Positions 43,110-52,128 of a stretch of 64,000 nt of DNA are shown one piece after another (the first letter of the stretch is position 1; every line of letters starts with the position of its first letter). This stretch comes from Paenibacillus tritici (GTDB lineage: Bacteria; Bacillota; Bacilli; Paenibacillales; Paenibacillaceae): NCBI RefSeq assembly GCF_013204885.1, contig NZ_JABMKX010000008.1, positions 186,001-250,000 on the forward strand, given 5' to 3'. The position numbers and the translations under genes were made by a program. The notes beneath the pieces are model-generated. The model saw only the letters and a list, made by a program, of their open reading frames with translations, had not been told where the DNA came from and did no database searches.

Positions 43110-43985
43110 ATGAATACAATTGTGCGCAGCAGTACAGCTGAAGCTGTAATCAGTTCACTCGGGGCAGAGCTGGTCAGCTTCAGAAGAACGGATACCGGGA
43201 CTGAATATATGTGGAGCGGGGATGCCGCTTACTGGACAGGCCGTTCGCCGGTGCTCTTCCCGATTATCGGTGCAGCTAACGGGGGCGAGATCAAGGTTAA
43301 CGGTCAGGCCTATAAGCTGGCCAATCACGGCTTCGCCAGACGCAGTGAATTCACGCTGGTGGAAGCGGACGATTCACGGGCGGTCTTCCGTCTGTCACAG
43401 AATGAGAGCACGTTAGCCAGCTACCCGTACCATTTCAACCTGTTCCTCACCTATGTCCTCAGCGGCAACACACTGGAGATCAGCTACCGTGTAGAGAATA
43501 CCGACCAGCAGGAGATTTCCTTCCAGCTCGGCACCCATCCCGCATTTAATTGTCCGATGGATGGAGAGGGCAGCTTCGCGGACTATTATCTTGAATTTGA
43601 ACAGCCGGAGCGTCTGGAGCGCTTGTTCCTGAACAAGACCGGGCAGCTGATTCCTGGTAAAAGCGACCCTATGCTGGGAGACGGAAACACCCTGCCGCTC
43701 CAGCATGAGCTGTTCGAGCATGACGCCCTCGTCTTCAAGAATGTAAGCTCGCAGTCTGTTGCGCTGAAGAGCAAGCTGTCTGACAAAAGCGTAGCCGTGG
43801 CTTATCATAACTTCCCCGATCTCGGAATCTGGCAGCCGAAGAATGCCCCGTTCCTGTGCATTGAGCCTTGGCACGGTGTGGCTGACAGCGAGGGCTTCAC
43901 CGGGGAAATGAAGGACAAGGCAGGAGTCATCTCCCTGCCGCCGGGCGGCCAATCTACAAGCTCCCTTACGATCACGTTCAATTAA
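43110..43985 (+). CDS. Aldose 1-epimerase family protein (LacX-like)
   Basis: 291 residues from ATG 43110 (GAGGAGCTAGG upstream); the 13-residue extension to 43071 has no ribosome site. Beta-sandwich galactose mutarotase-like fold; motifs NHGFARRSEF and GTHPAFNCP carry the usual histidines, and FLCIEPWHGVAD near the end the catalytic glutamate region. Interconverts alpha and beta anomers of sugars in the cytoplasm. Monocistronic, followed by a terminator. Confidence 0.9.
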   Translation: MNTIVRSSTAEAVISSLGAELVSFRRTDTGTEYMWSGDAAYWTGRSPVLFPIIGAANGGEIKVNGQAYKLANHGFARRSEFTLVEADDSRAVFRLSQNESTLASYPYHFNLFLTYVLSGNTLEISYRVENTDQQEISFQLGTHPAFNCPMDGEGSFADYYLEFEQPERLERLFLNKTGQLIPGKSDPMLGDGNTLPLQHELFEHDALVFKNVSSQSVALKSKLSDKSVAVAYHNFPDLGIWQPKNAPFLCIEPWHGVADSEGFTGEMKDKAGVISLPPGGQSTSSLTITFN

Positions 43986-44023
43986 CAGAATGCCGCTCCA
44001 GCCGTTCCCGAAGCAACAGGAAA

Positions 44024-44058
44024 GCCGCAGCACCGACAAGGTGTCTGCGGCCTTTTTG
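44024..44058 (+). terminator. Terminator after the epimerase gene
   Basis: GCCGCAG (44024) and CTGCGGC (44045) arms, with a partly paired CACC/GGTG inner stem, followed by CTTTTTGT. Confidence 0.8.
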
Positions 44059-44258
44059 TCATGGATATGTACCTGAATCCGTGAATGAAGACACCTCCCA
44101 ATAGTGTCAAATCAGGCTTATCCCGCCGCCTTTCCGCCAGCCCTCCGGCTGATAAGTACACTAAAGTAGTATATACAACCTTTTGACCCGGATAGTAAGA
44201 TATTCACAAATCAAGTGACGCGTAGACTCGTTTACCCGGAAAGGAAGTGACTGCTCAA

Positions 44259-45248
44259 GTGAAGCCAGAGATAAGTATTATTGTGCCTATCTACAACGTG
44301 GAATTGTACCTGAACAAGTGTGTGGATTCGATACTGGCACAGAGCTTCAGCAACTTCGAAGTGATCCTGGTAAATGACGGATCACCTGACAAATGCGGTG
44401 AAATCTGTGAGTATTACAAGGAGCTGGACCCGCGCGTCGTCGTCATCCACAAGCAGAACGGCGGATTGTCCGATGCCCGGAACTACGGAATTGAGGTTGC
44501 CAGGGGCAGATACATCGGGTTTGTGGACAGTGATGACTGGATTGAACCGGATATGTATGAATCCCTGTATTCGCTCATTACGTCCCATGATGCGGATATT
44601 GCTGCGTGCGGCCACTACGAGGTGATGGATGATGTACCGCTGGAGAAGTCATTCTCTCATGAGGTACATGTATATAACAATGCCCAAGGCCTCGACAAGC
44701 TTCTGGAGGACAAAGAAATTCAGAATCTGGCCTGGGATAAGCTGTATAAGGCTGAGCTGTTCGCGCAGGTCAGATACCCGGTCGGCAAATATTTTGAGGA
44801 TATTTTCACAACCTATAAATTATTCCTTCAAGCGGATAAGACCGTCTTGCTGGATTCGCCCAAATACATGTACCTGAAGCGAAGCGACAGCATTACCGGA
44901 GCCATGAACAACAAGAAATATTATGACCGCTTCTGTGCGGCGCTGGAGATCTACGAGACGATACAGGATAAGAACTATCCGGTCGCCAAAGAAATCTCCC
45001 TGTCCCGGACGGTGACCGAGGGAATCGAACTATGCAATTATCAGCTCATTACCGGCGAAACAGCCGTCAATAAGGAATACCTTGCCGAGCTGGGCGGGTT
45101 CCTGAGCAAGCATATCTCCCAGATTCTGCGCAACCGTACGCTCCGCCGGGAAATGAAGACCGCCGCTTTGCTCATCCTGACAAGCTCCACTGTATATAAA
45201 ATGCTGTATTATTCCAAACTCCGTTTGAAGGGAAGTAATATGATATGA
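44259..45248 (+). CDS. Family 2 glycosyltransferase
   Basis: 329 residues. I choose GTG 44259, which has AAGGAAGTG at good spacing, over GTG 44247, which overlaps it. GT-A fold: ISIIVPIYNVE at the start, VNDGS (nucleotide binding), GGLSDARNYG, and the metal-binding DSDDW at about 90-94. It transfers a sugar from an NDP donor to a growing polysaccharide or teichoic-like chain. First of three genes (4-bp overlap with the next) for surface polysaccharide. Confidence 0.93.
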   Translation: MKPEISIIVPIYNVELYLNKCVDSILAQSFSNFEVILVNDGSPDKCGEICEYYKELDPRVVVIHKQNGGLSDARNYGIEVARGRYIGFVDSDDWIEPDMYESLYSLITSHDADIAACGHYEVMDDVPLEKSFSHEVHVYNNAQGLDKLLEDKEIQNLAWDKLYKAELFAQVRYPVGKYFEDIFTTYKLFLQADKTVLLDSPKYMYLKRSDSITGAMNNKKYYDRFCAALEIYETIQDKNYPVAKEISLSRTVTEGIELCNYQLITGETAVNKEYLAELGGFLSKHISQILRNRTLRREMKTAALLILTSSTVYKMLYYSKLRLKGSNMI

Positions 45249-46351
45249 ACCAAGCCCTCGAGAAGCTCCTGCCGCTGTCCTTCCGGAATTATGTAAGCAA
45301 CATTAGAGTCTATCAGTACTATAAAGGTTATCTGAGCTACCGGAACCAGTATAAGGGCAAATCCAAAACCATTTTTGTGGTCGGTTCACCCGAGCACGAT
45401 AATCTCGGCGATCATGCGATCACCTACGCACAGATGAATTTCCTGAGAAAAGCTTTTCCCGATTATACCCTGATCGAGATTGTAGCCAACCGGCTGATGC
45501 ATAACATGAGATGCCTGGAGCTGTACTCCACGCCGGATGACATCTTCGTGCTTCAGGGCGGGGGCAACTTCGGAATCGAGTATTTCCGCGAGGAAGAGGT
45601 GCGCCGGAAGATCATCTCCGAATTCCCGAATAACAAAATCATCGTCTTCCCGCAGACCATCTACTTCGGAGATACCGAGCTTGGGCGCGCGGAGTTCAAG
45701 AAGACACAGGACCTCTACGGCTCCCATAAAGACCTTACTCTGGTCGCCAGAGAGGCTACGTCGTATGAAATTATGAAAGCAGGTTTCAGAAACAACGATG
45801 TTCTGTTAACTCCGGACATTGTAATGTCCCTGGACCTCACCGATCCCCCTAAGGAGCGCAAGGGTGCCCTTCTTTGCATTAGAGCGGACAAGGAGAGCAT
45901 CTTCAGTGATCAGGACAAAGCAAGCATCCAGAACTACAGCTCGAAGCACTTCAGCCAAATTACAACCACAGATACTTGCATCCTTCGCCCTGTCTCCCTG
46001 GAAGACCGGGATCACGAGCTGAATACCTTATGGAATCAGTTCAAGGAGGCGGAAGTTGTGATTACAGACCGGCTGCACGGGATGATTTTTGCGGCGATTA
46101 CGTCCACGCCTTGTATTGCGCTGGGGAATTACAATTACAAGGTCGTAGGCAGCTACGAATGGATCAAACATCTGGGCTATGTTAAATTCACCAATGATCT
46201 GAACCGTATTCCGGAGCTTATCGAAGAGTTAAGACAGATCGAACACCCCAGATACAATAACGAATTCTCAGCCCGGCATTACAACCAAATTATCCAATCC
46301 ATGTCGGACAGCTTGAATGAACCTTCTGCTTCATCCATCGTTACCGCTTAA
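45245..46351 (+). CDS. Polysaccharide pyruvyl transferase family protein
   Basis: 368 residues; the ATG overlaps the previous stop (ATGA). Conserved landmarks are GSPEHDNLGDHAI near the N-terminus, LQGGGNFG near residue 104, and ITDRLHGMIFA near 275. The family adds pyruvate ketals from phosphoenolpyruvate onto exopolysaccharide or secondary cell wall sugars. In Paenibacillus and Bacillus anthracis-like species pyruvylated wall polymers anchor S-layer proteins; which polymer is modified here is unknown. Related to the EpsI/EpsO branch. Confidence 0.9.
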   Translation: MNQALEKLLPLSFRNYVSNIRVYQYYKGYLSYRNQYKGKSKTIFVVGSPEHDNLGDHAITYAQMNFLRKAFPDYTLIEIVANRLMHNMRCLELYSTPDDIFVLQGGGNFGIEYFREEEVRRKIISEFPNNKIIVFPQTIYFGDTELGRAEFKKTQDLYGSHKDLTLVAREATSYEIMKAGFRNNDVLLTPDIVMSLDLTDPPKERKGALLCIRADKESIFSDQDKASIQNYSSKHFSQITTTDTCILRPVSLEDRDHELNTLWNQFKEAEVVITDRLHGMIFAAITSTPCIALGNYNYKVVGSYEWIKHLGYVKFTNDLNRIPELIEELRQIEHPRYNNEFSARHYNQIIQSMSDSLNEPSASSIVTA

Positions 46352-46392
46352 GATACGCACAAGACACTCTCCGTAGCGAGGAAGCGATCTGT

Positions 46393-47907
46393 TTGAAAAC
46401 CAATATTAAACTTGCTGCAATCATAACCTATGCTTCCGTATTTCTAGGCGTCATTATCTCCCTGGGCTCGACGCCCTTCATTGTGTCGACCCTGGGAAAA
46501 TCCGAATATGGACTATTCTCCCTGGTGAATTCGATCATCGCCTATATCGTCCTGCTGGATCTGGGCTTCGGCAGTGCGGTCATCCGCTTCAATGCGAAGT
46601 ATATCTCCGAGAACAACTCCACAGGCCAGCGGAATATCAACGGGATGTTCCTGCTCCTGTTCTCAGCGATCGGACTGGTCTCATTAATTGCAAGTGTGAT
46701 TCTGGTGTTCAACTTCAGCTCCATCTTCAGCAGCCTGAGCGAGTCGGAATTGAGCATTCTGAAGACCATCTTCATCATCGCCGCGATCAATGTGGCTGTG
46801 TCGTTCCCGCTCAACATCTTCAGCTCCATCATCACCGCCTATGAGAGATTCGTCTATCTCAAAGTAATCAATCTCATCCGGGTCGTTTTGTCGCCGGCGA
46901 TGATGGTGCTGGTGCTGTTATTTGATTTCCGGTCCACCGGGATGGTGACGGTTGCGCTTGTGCTGAACCTGACGATCGGTGTGATCAATGTGGTCTTTTG
47001 CCGGACGAAGCTCAATTTGACTGTGAGGTTCACCGGTTTCGACACCAAGCTGTTCAAGGAGATCTTCAGCTATTCATCCTACATCCTGCTGTCGTCCATC
47101 GCCTTCCAGATCTATACGAATGCCGATCCGCTGATCATCGGAATGTTCCTGGGGGCGACTCCAATCGCCATATTCGCCATCGCCGCCCAGCTCAACACCT
47201 ATATTCTTAACTTCTCCAATGTGCTGGCCAGCTTCTATCTGCCCAAGCTTACCAAGATGATCGTCAAGGGTGCAGATCAGGCGGCCTTAATGCTGGAGCT
47301 GGTCAAAATAGGGAGAATTCAGGCGCTGATCGTAGGGTATATCGTCTCGGGGTTCGTGCTGTTCGGACAGAGCTTCATTCTGATCTGGCTCGGCCCGGAC
47401 TACAAATATGCCTATACGGTTGCCCTGATCATTATCATTCCCCAGATTACCTCGATTGTGCAGTCCCTGTTCGCCACCATGCTGGAGGCCATGAATATGC
47501 ACAGAGTGAAGGCCTTCATCTATTTCTCTGTCGCGATTCTCAAAGTGGGCTTAACCTTCTGGTTCATCCGGTTCTGGGGGATTACGGGCTGCGCCATTGC
47601 CACCGCCATCGGGATGATCATCAATGTATGCCTGAACAATGTGTACTACAAATATAAATTGAAGTTCGATATTCTTCACTTCTGGCTGCAGATCATCCGG
47701 GTATTCATTCCGGTGGTGCTGCTGGCCGGGCTGAGCGGATTCCTGCTTAGCTTCGTGAGCATCACTTCTTACGTGTATCTGGGGATGTATGTAATCGTGT
47801 ATTCCCTCCTCTACGTGCTTACCATGTGGCTCTTCGGAATGAATGCTGGCGAGAAGAAGATGATTGAAGGTCCGGTGAGAAAAATAGCTCTGCGGAGTCA
47901 GGCCTAG
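46393..47907 (+). CDS. Oligosaccharide flippase (Wzx/polysaccharide biosynthesis membrane protein)
   Basis: 504 residues with about 12-14 hydrophobic helices and a short Lys/Arg C-terminus, typical of the MOP/Wzx flippases that move lipid-linked oligosaccharide across the membrane. TTG 46393 follows GAGGAAG; no nearer ATG fits. Third gene of the polysaccharide set. A polymerase and a priming glycosyltransferase are absent here, so this may be an accessory set acting with a larger locus. A bidirectional terminator follows at 48009. Confidence 0.92.
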   Translation: MKTNIKLAAIITYASVFLGVIISLGSTPFIVSTLGKSEYGLFSLVNSIIAYIVLLDLGFGSAVIRFNAKYISENNSTGQRNINGMFLLLFSAIGLVSLIASVILVFNFSSIFSSLSESELSILKTIFIIAAINVAVSFPLNIFSSIITAYERFVYLKVINLIRVVLSPAMMVLVLLFDFRSTGMVTVALVLNLTIGVINVVFCRTKLNLTVRFTGFDTKLFKEIFSYSSYILLSSIAFQIYTNADPLIIGMFLGATPIAIFAIAAQLNTYILNFSNVLASFYLPKLTKMIVKGADQAALMLELVKIGRIQALIVGYIVSGFVLFGQSFILIWLGPDYKYAYTVALIIIIPQITSIVQSLFATMLEAMNMHRVKAFIYFSVAILKVGLTFWFIRFWGITGCAIATAIGMIINVCLNNVYYKYKLKFDILHFWLQIIRVFIPVVLLAGLSGFLLSFVSITSYVYLGMYVIVYSLLYVLTMWLFGMNAGEKKMIEGPVRKIALRSQA

Positions 47908-48008
47908 GACTCTATGTGGAGCCAGGAAGCAGTCTTCAGGCGCCTTCGCTTCTGAGCTTAGATGTACTTTTGAGCTTAGAGCCATTTCTGACATTAGATC
48001 CATCAGGT

Positions 48009-48042
48009 AACAAGCCTCTGCGGGCTTCCGCAGAGGCTTGTT
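48009..48042. terminator. Bidirectional terminator
   Basis: AACAAGCCTCTGCGG (48009-48023), GCTT loop, CCGCAGAGGCTTGTT (48028-48042): a perfect 15-bp stem between convergent genes. Confidence 0.92.
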
Positions 48043-48057
48043 GGCTATCTATCAGGG

Positions 48058-49149
48058 TCAGAGCTGCTTCAGCCGCTCATCCAGCAGCCGGAAGGCTTCT
48101 CTCAGGGCCGGCTTGGAGACTCCGCTGTAGACATCGCCGATGTTCAGCTCATAGTAACAAGAGGTGTCTCCTGTCTCCTTGAGCCGCGGCGTCAAGCCAA
48201 TGCCGGTCTCCTGGTAGACTTGAATCAATACGGGCGCAAGCTGTTCTCTTGACAGGGCAAAATGGATATGGAACATATTCGAGACCGGAACCTCCGGCAC
48301 CGTGGATACCTTATGGCAGCTGTTGAACATGGCAGCCAGCTCCTTGGCCTGCTCATAATATCCGGCCATAGCCCCGATTCTCTGCCGGTAATAATGCCGG
48401 GCCGGTACAATATAAGGATAGAGGCTGATCAGGTCGCCGCCATGGCGGCGTTTCCAGATCTTCGACTCCTCCGTGAACTCCCGGCTTCCGGCTAAGATAG
48501 CCCCGGCAATGCCGCCGATGCCCTTATAGAACGAGACATACACGCTGTCGAATAACCCGCAGACCTCTGCGGCGGTCTTGCCGTAGTATGGCAGCACCTC
48601 GAATAGTCTTGCCCCATCCAGATGGAGCATGATTCCCTGCTTCCGGCAGTAGGCCGATATAGCCTCCAGCTCGGCGTACTCCGGCAGTTGTCCGCCAATC
48701 TCCCGCTGCGGCAGCTCCAGCAGCAGACAGGCTACGCCCGGCTGCATGTTCTGAACGTCCTCCAGGGTAATCAACCGGTCAGCATCCGCGAGCAGCAGCG
48801 GTTCCAGATGATGCAGCTCCTTCAGTCCGTCCTGCTCATGAATCTCCAGATGGCACAGCGGGTGATAGGCCACGCTCCTGCTGCCCTTGCGGTCACTCCA
48901 GATCCGCAGGGCAATCTGCTGGGCCATCGTGCCGCTGGGGAAGAATACGCTGCATTCCTTACCCAGCACCCCGGCCATCTCAGCCTGGAAGTCCTCAATC
49001 ACAGCGCCTGTCCCGTACAAGTCGGCAGTGAGAGTATCCTCCACTTCGGCCAGTGCTTCCTTGAGTACCGCGACGTCACGTGCGCCATGGCCTGCAAGCC
49101 GGACTTCCGTCCTGTCAAATGCCTCCATTAATGCCTTCTGCTCATCCAT
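48058..49149 (-). CDS. Threonine aldolase / beta-eliminating lyase family enzyme
   Basis: 363 residues, fold-type I PLP enzyme. The Schiff-base lysine is in VSFYKGIGGIAGAIL (about residue 210), and LHLDGARLFE carries the Asp that pairs with the pyridine nitrogen. PSGTMAQQIAL near residue 72 is the phosphate-binding start. The sequence differs from typical low-specificity threonine aldolases around the lysine (YKGIGG rather than SKGLG), so substrate preference is open. ATG 49149 follows GGGAG. Stand-alone gene. Confidence 0.85.
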   Translation of the reverse strand: MDEQKALMEAFDRTEVRLAGHGARDVAVLKEALAEVEDTLTADLYGTGAVIEDFQAEMAGVLGKECSVFFPSGTMAQQIALRIWSDRKGSRSVAYHPLCHLEIHEQDGLKELHHLEPLLLADADRLITLEDVQNMQPGVACLLLELPQREIGGQLPEYAELEAISAYCRKQGIMLHLDGARLFEVLPYYGKTAAEVCGLFDSVYVSFYKGIGGIAGAILAGSREFTEESKIWKRRHGGDLISLYPYIVPARHYYRQRIGAMAGYYEQAKELAAMFNSCHKVSTVPEVPVSNMFHIHFALSREQLAPVLIQVYQETGIGLTPRLKETGDTSCYYELNIGDVYSGVSKPALREAFRLLDERLKQL

Positions 49150-49344
49150 TCTGTTCTCCCGCCCTCTTTCTCAATACACCTCATTCAGTGCGAATACTTG
49201 AAATTATATCATTTCTCTACAAAATACCCGATTTATTTGAATGTTCACATGATATTCCTCTCCTTCAAGGTGAAATAAGTTGACCGCTGTGCTACAATAT
49301 TGGAATTGCAAAGGCAATCGCTTAGGGAGGTTTATAAATACACC

Positions 49345-49974
49345 ATGCTTATTATTGGTATCGCCGGCGGGACCGGTTCCGGCAAAACAACGGTAGCACG
49401 CTCCGTGATTGACCGTCTTGGCTCAGACAAAGTTACATTCATATCCCAGGATAACTACTATAAAGACCATTCCTACCTCAGCATGGCTGAACGCGGTGCG
49501 ATTAATTATGACCACCCGCTGGCCTTTGACACGGAACTGCTGATAGAGCATCTGGATTGTCTGAAGGCCGGACAAGCCGCCTATGCCCCCGTGTATGATT
49601 TCACTGTTCATGCCCGTTCGACAGACAAGACCGTGGCGCTTGCCCCGAATAATATCGTGATTCTCGAGGGGCTGCATGTGCTGTCCGACGAGAAGCTGCG
49701 CGAGCAGCTTAACATTAAGGTATTCGTGGATACCGATCCCGATGTCCGCATCCTTCGCCGCGTGCTGCGGGATATCGAAGAACGCGGACGGACCATCCGC
49801 TCCATCCACACGCAATACCTGACCACGGTGAAGCCGATGCACGAAGCTTTCATTGAGCCCTCCAAGAAGTACGCGGACCTGATCATCCCGGAAGGCGGAC
49901 AGAATGAAGTAGGTATCCAGCTACTGTCCGTATTGACCGAGAAGTATCTGTCCGGCGATCATCAGTGGAATTAA
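49345..49974 (+). CDS. udk: Uridine kinase
   Basis: 209 residues (B. subtilis Udk: 211). Phosphorylates uridine and cytidine in pyrimidine salvage. Walker A GGTGSGKTT at residues 8-16; SQDNYYKD, NYDHPLAFD and FVDTDPDVRILRRVLRDIEERGR are all family-specific. ATG 49345 directly precedes LIIGIAGG; GGGAGG lies 14 nt upstream, a long spacing, but no better start exists in frame. Confidence 0.95.
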   Translation: MLIIGIAGGTGSGKTTVARSVIDRLGSDKVTFISQDNYYKDHSYLSMAERGAINYDHPLAFDTELLIEHLDCLKAGQAAYAPVYDFTVHARSTDKTVALAPNNIVILEGLHVLSDEKLREQLNIKVFVDTDPDVRILRRVLRDIEERGRTIRSIHTQYLTTVKPMHEAFIEPSKKYADLIIPEGGQNEVGIQLLSVLTEKYLSGDHQWN

Positions 49975-50003
49975 GCAGAGCGTATAGTGATATGGGAATT
50001 ATA

Positions 50004-50033
50004 GAGCTGTCCGGCATGCCGGGCGGCTCTTTG
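50004..50033 (+). terminator. Hairpin after udk
   Basis: A near-palindrome centred on CCGGCATGCCGG with flanking GAGC/GCTC arms, followed by TTTGCG; a moderate terminator 30 bp after the udk stop. Confidence 0.6.
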
Positions 50034-50205
50034 CGTTAATTTCCCTGACACGTATCTCTCTTTTTCGGCGTGAAACCGAGGGTATGGGACAATGAGATCG
50101 CACCCTTTGTTATATTTGTTGACTGACAGCGCTTTATTCCCGAAATAAAGGGTTGATTATTTCCGCTTCATCTACTATGATTATTCCAACGGGTCGGCAT
50201 TAAAG

Positions 50206-50291
50206 TTAAAGCGGTTTAATTTTAGTTATTTTATCCTTTGTAAATTGGCATCTTATAACTTAAGTTTATTCACAAAGTTAAAGCGCTTATA
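50206..50291 (+). promoter_or_regulatory. Two LacI-type operator-like sites upstream of the ABC operon
   Basis: TTAAAGCGGTTTAA (50206-50219) and TTAAAGCGCTTATA (50278-50291), pseudo-palindromes sharing TTAAAGCG, 72 bp apart. Both lie upstream of the permease start at 50314. The LacI regulator encoded three genes downstream is the obvious candidate to bind both and form a loop. A cre-like sequence (TGACAGCGCTTTAT) near 50124 is weaker. Confidence 0.6.
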
Positions 50292-50313
50292 CTTTTTAGG
50301 AAGAAAGGCTGGT

Positions 50314-51213
50314 GTGTTTGTGATTAAAAGCGAGAGCCGGCGGCAGACGTTCTACCTGTATCTGTTCATTTCTCCATGGCTAATCGGCTTCCTTATCTTC
50401 GCCCTGTACCCTATCTTGTCTTCGCTGTACTACAGCTTCACCGATTATGACATTATCCATCCGCCCAAGTTCATCGGCCTCGCCAACTACACCGAGATGT
50501 TCCATAACGAGCTATTCTGGCGATCCGTGAAGGTCACCCTAAGGTATACCTTCATCAGTGTGCCGGTACAATTGCTGCTGGGCCTCGGCTTCGCTCTGCT
50601 GCTGCATCAGTCCCTCCCCTGGCGCGGCTTCTTCCGGACAGCGATGTATTTCCCGAGCATGGTCTCCGGCGTTGCAATGTCGCTCCTCTGGTACTGGATC
50701 TTCAACCCGCAGATCGGCCTCTTCAACTATATGCTCTCCTGGTTCGGCATCCACGGCCCGGCCTGGCTGATGAATCCCGATACGGCGCTGTACGCTCTGA
50801 TTATCATGTCCTTCTGGACAGCGGGCTCCGGCATGATTCTCTTCCTCGCCGGCCTGCAGGGTGTCCCGGCCAGCCTGATCGAAGCGGCCAATCTGGACGG
50901 GGCAGGACGCTTCCGCATTTTCCTGAATATTACGCTGCCGATGATCTCACCCGTCCTGCTGTTCCAGCTGATTATGGGCCTGATTGATTCTTTCCAGGTA
51001 TTCACGCAAGCCTTCGTCATGACTCAAGGGGGGCCTAATTACTCCACCTGGTTCTACGTCTATAATCTGTATACCAGTGCCTTCAAGGAATACCGGGCCG
51101 GCTATTCTTCTGCGCTCGCCTGGGTTCTGCTCATTGTCGTCATGCTGTTCACAGCCGTCATTATGAAGCTGTCCCGCCGTTATGTCCACTATGAAGGAGG
51201 CAGCCGCCGATGA
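50314..51213 (+). CDS. Carbohydrate ABC transporter permease (LacF/UgpA type)
   Basis: 299 residues from GTG 50314 (AGAAAGG upstream); GTG 50320 is an alternative. The longer form from 50245 would run through the second operator-like site, which argues against it. Six hydrophobic segments, EAA loop EAANLDGAGRFRIFLNITLP. First gene of a six-gene plus-strand cluster; overlaps the next by 4 bp (ATGA). Confidence 0.9.
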   Translation: MFVIKSESRRQTFYLYLFISPWLIGFLIFALYPILSSLYYSFTDYDIIHPPKFIGLANYTEMFHNELFWRSVKVTLRYTFISVPVQLLLGLGFALLLHQSLPWRGFFRTAMYFPSMVSGVAMSLLWYWIFNPQIGLFNYMLSWFGIHGPAWLMNPDTALYALIIMSFWTAGSGMILFLAGLQGVPASLIEAANLDGAGRFRIFLNITLPMISPVLLFQLIMGLIDSFQVFTQAFVMTQGGPNYSTWFYVYNLYTSAFKEYRAGYSSALAWVLLIVVMLFTAVIMKLSRRYVHYEGGSRR

Positions 51214-52088
51214 GCACCGTTAAGGCTACTAGCCCGCTTGGACCGCCTTCCCGGCCCCGCCGGAGACTTGCTCCCGTTAAGATTGCTAGCTTCATCACAC
51301 TGATCATTACAACCTTCCTTATGCTGCTGCCGCTGTTCTTCATGGTCTCTACCTCGCTGAAATCCAAACGGGAGATGCTGAAGTTTCCGCCGACCTTTCT
51401 GCCGGAGAGCTGGGCCTGGAGCAATTATGCCGATATTTTCGAGACTCTCCAGTTCGGCACGCTCTACAAGAACAGCCTGATTATCGCCGGTCTCTCTGTC
51501 TTCGGCACCCTGCTCTCCTCCGCACTCGTCGCTTACGGATTCGCCAGGTACCGGGGACGCGGCAACAACTTCTGGTTCATCCTGCTGCTGAGCACGATGA
51601 TGCTGCCTTATCCGGCCATTATGATTCCGCAGTTCGTCCTGTTCTCCAAAATGCAGTGGATTGACACCTTCCTGCCGCTGATCGTGCCCGCCTTCTTCGG
51701 CTCGGCGTATAACATCTTCCTGCTGCGGCAGTTCTTCTCTACGCTGCCCGAGGAATTGTTCGACGCCGGGCGGATGGACGGCTGCGGCGAGCTGCGGATG
51801 TGGCGAACCATCGCGCTTCCGCTGTCTGCGCCTGCGCTGGCAACCGTTGCGATCTTTGCTTTTATCTACAGCTGGAATGATCTGCTGACACCCGTGCTCT
51901 ACCTCAGCTCTTCGGACAAATTTACGCTTCCGGTCGGCATGGCCTCGCTCACCTCCTCACGGTTCCGCATTCCGCCGTGGCATCTGCTGATGGTCGCCTC
52001 TGTCCTGGCTATGGTTCCGATCGTCACCTTGTTCGCTATTGCCCAGAAGCAGTTCGTGGAAGGCATTGTACTGACAGGCATCAAGTAA
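51210..52088 (+). CDS. Carbohydrate ABC transporter permease (MalG/UgpE type)
   Basis: 292 residues; ATG 51210 follows GGAGGCAGCCGCCG. A Pro/Arg-rich N-terminal tail of about 25 residues precedes six hydrophobic segments; EAA loop DAGRMDGCGELRMWRTIALP. Second permease of the transporter. Confidence 0.92.
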   Translation: MSTVKATSPLGPPSRPRRRLAPVKIASFITLIITTFLMLLPLFFMVSTSLKSKREMLKFPPTFLPESWAWSNYADIFETLQFGTLYKNSLIIAGLSVFGTLLSSALVAYGFARYRGRGNNFWFILLLSTMMLPYPAIMIPQFVLFSKMQWIDTFLPLIVPAFFGSAYNIFLLRQFFSTLPEELFDAGRMDGCGELRMWRTIALPLSAPALATVAIFAFIYSWNDLLTPVLYLSSSDKFTLPVGMASLTSSRFRIPPWHLLMVASVLAMVPIVTLFAIAQKQFVEGIVLTGIK

Positions 52089-52128
52089 CCCGGTTCAACA
52101 ACACTTGAAATCATGGAGGGATTGAGCA

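Noticed and set aside
50124..50150. CcpA cre site and hairpin upstream of the ABC operon
   Set aside because: The cre-like sequence matches only partly and the AAATAAAG hairpin may be an upstream transcript feature; kept only as a weak possibility.
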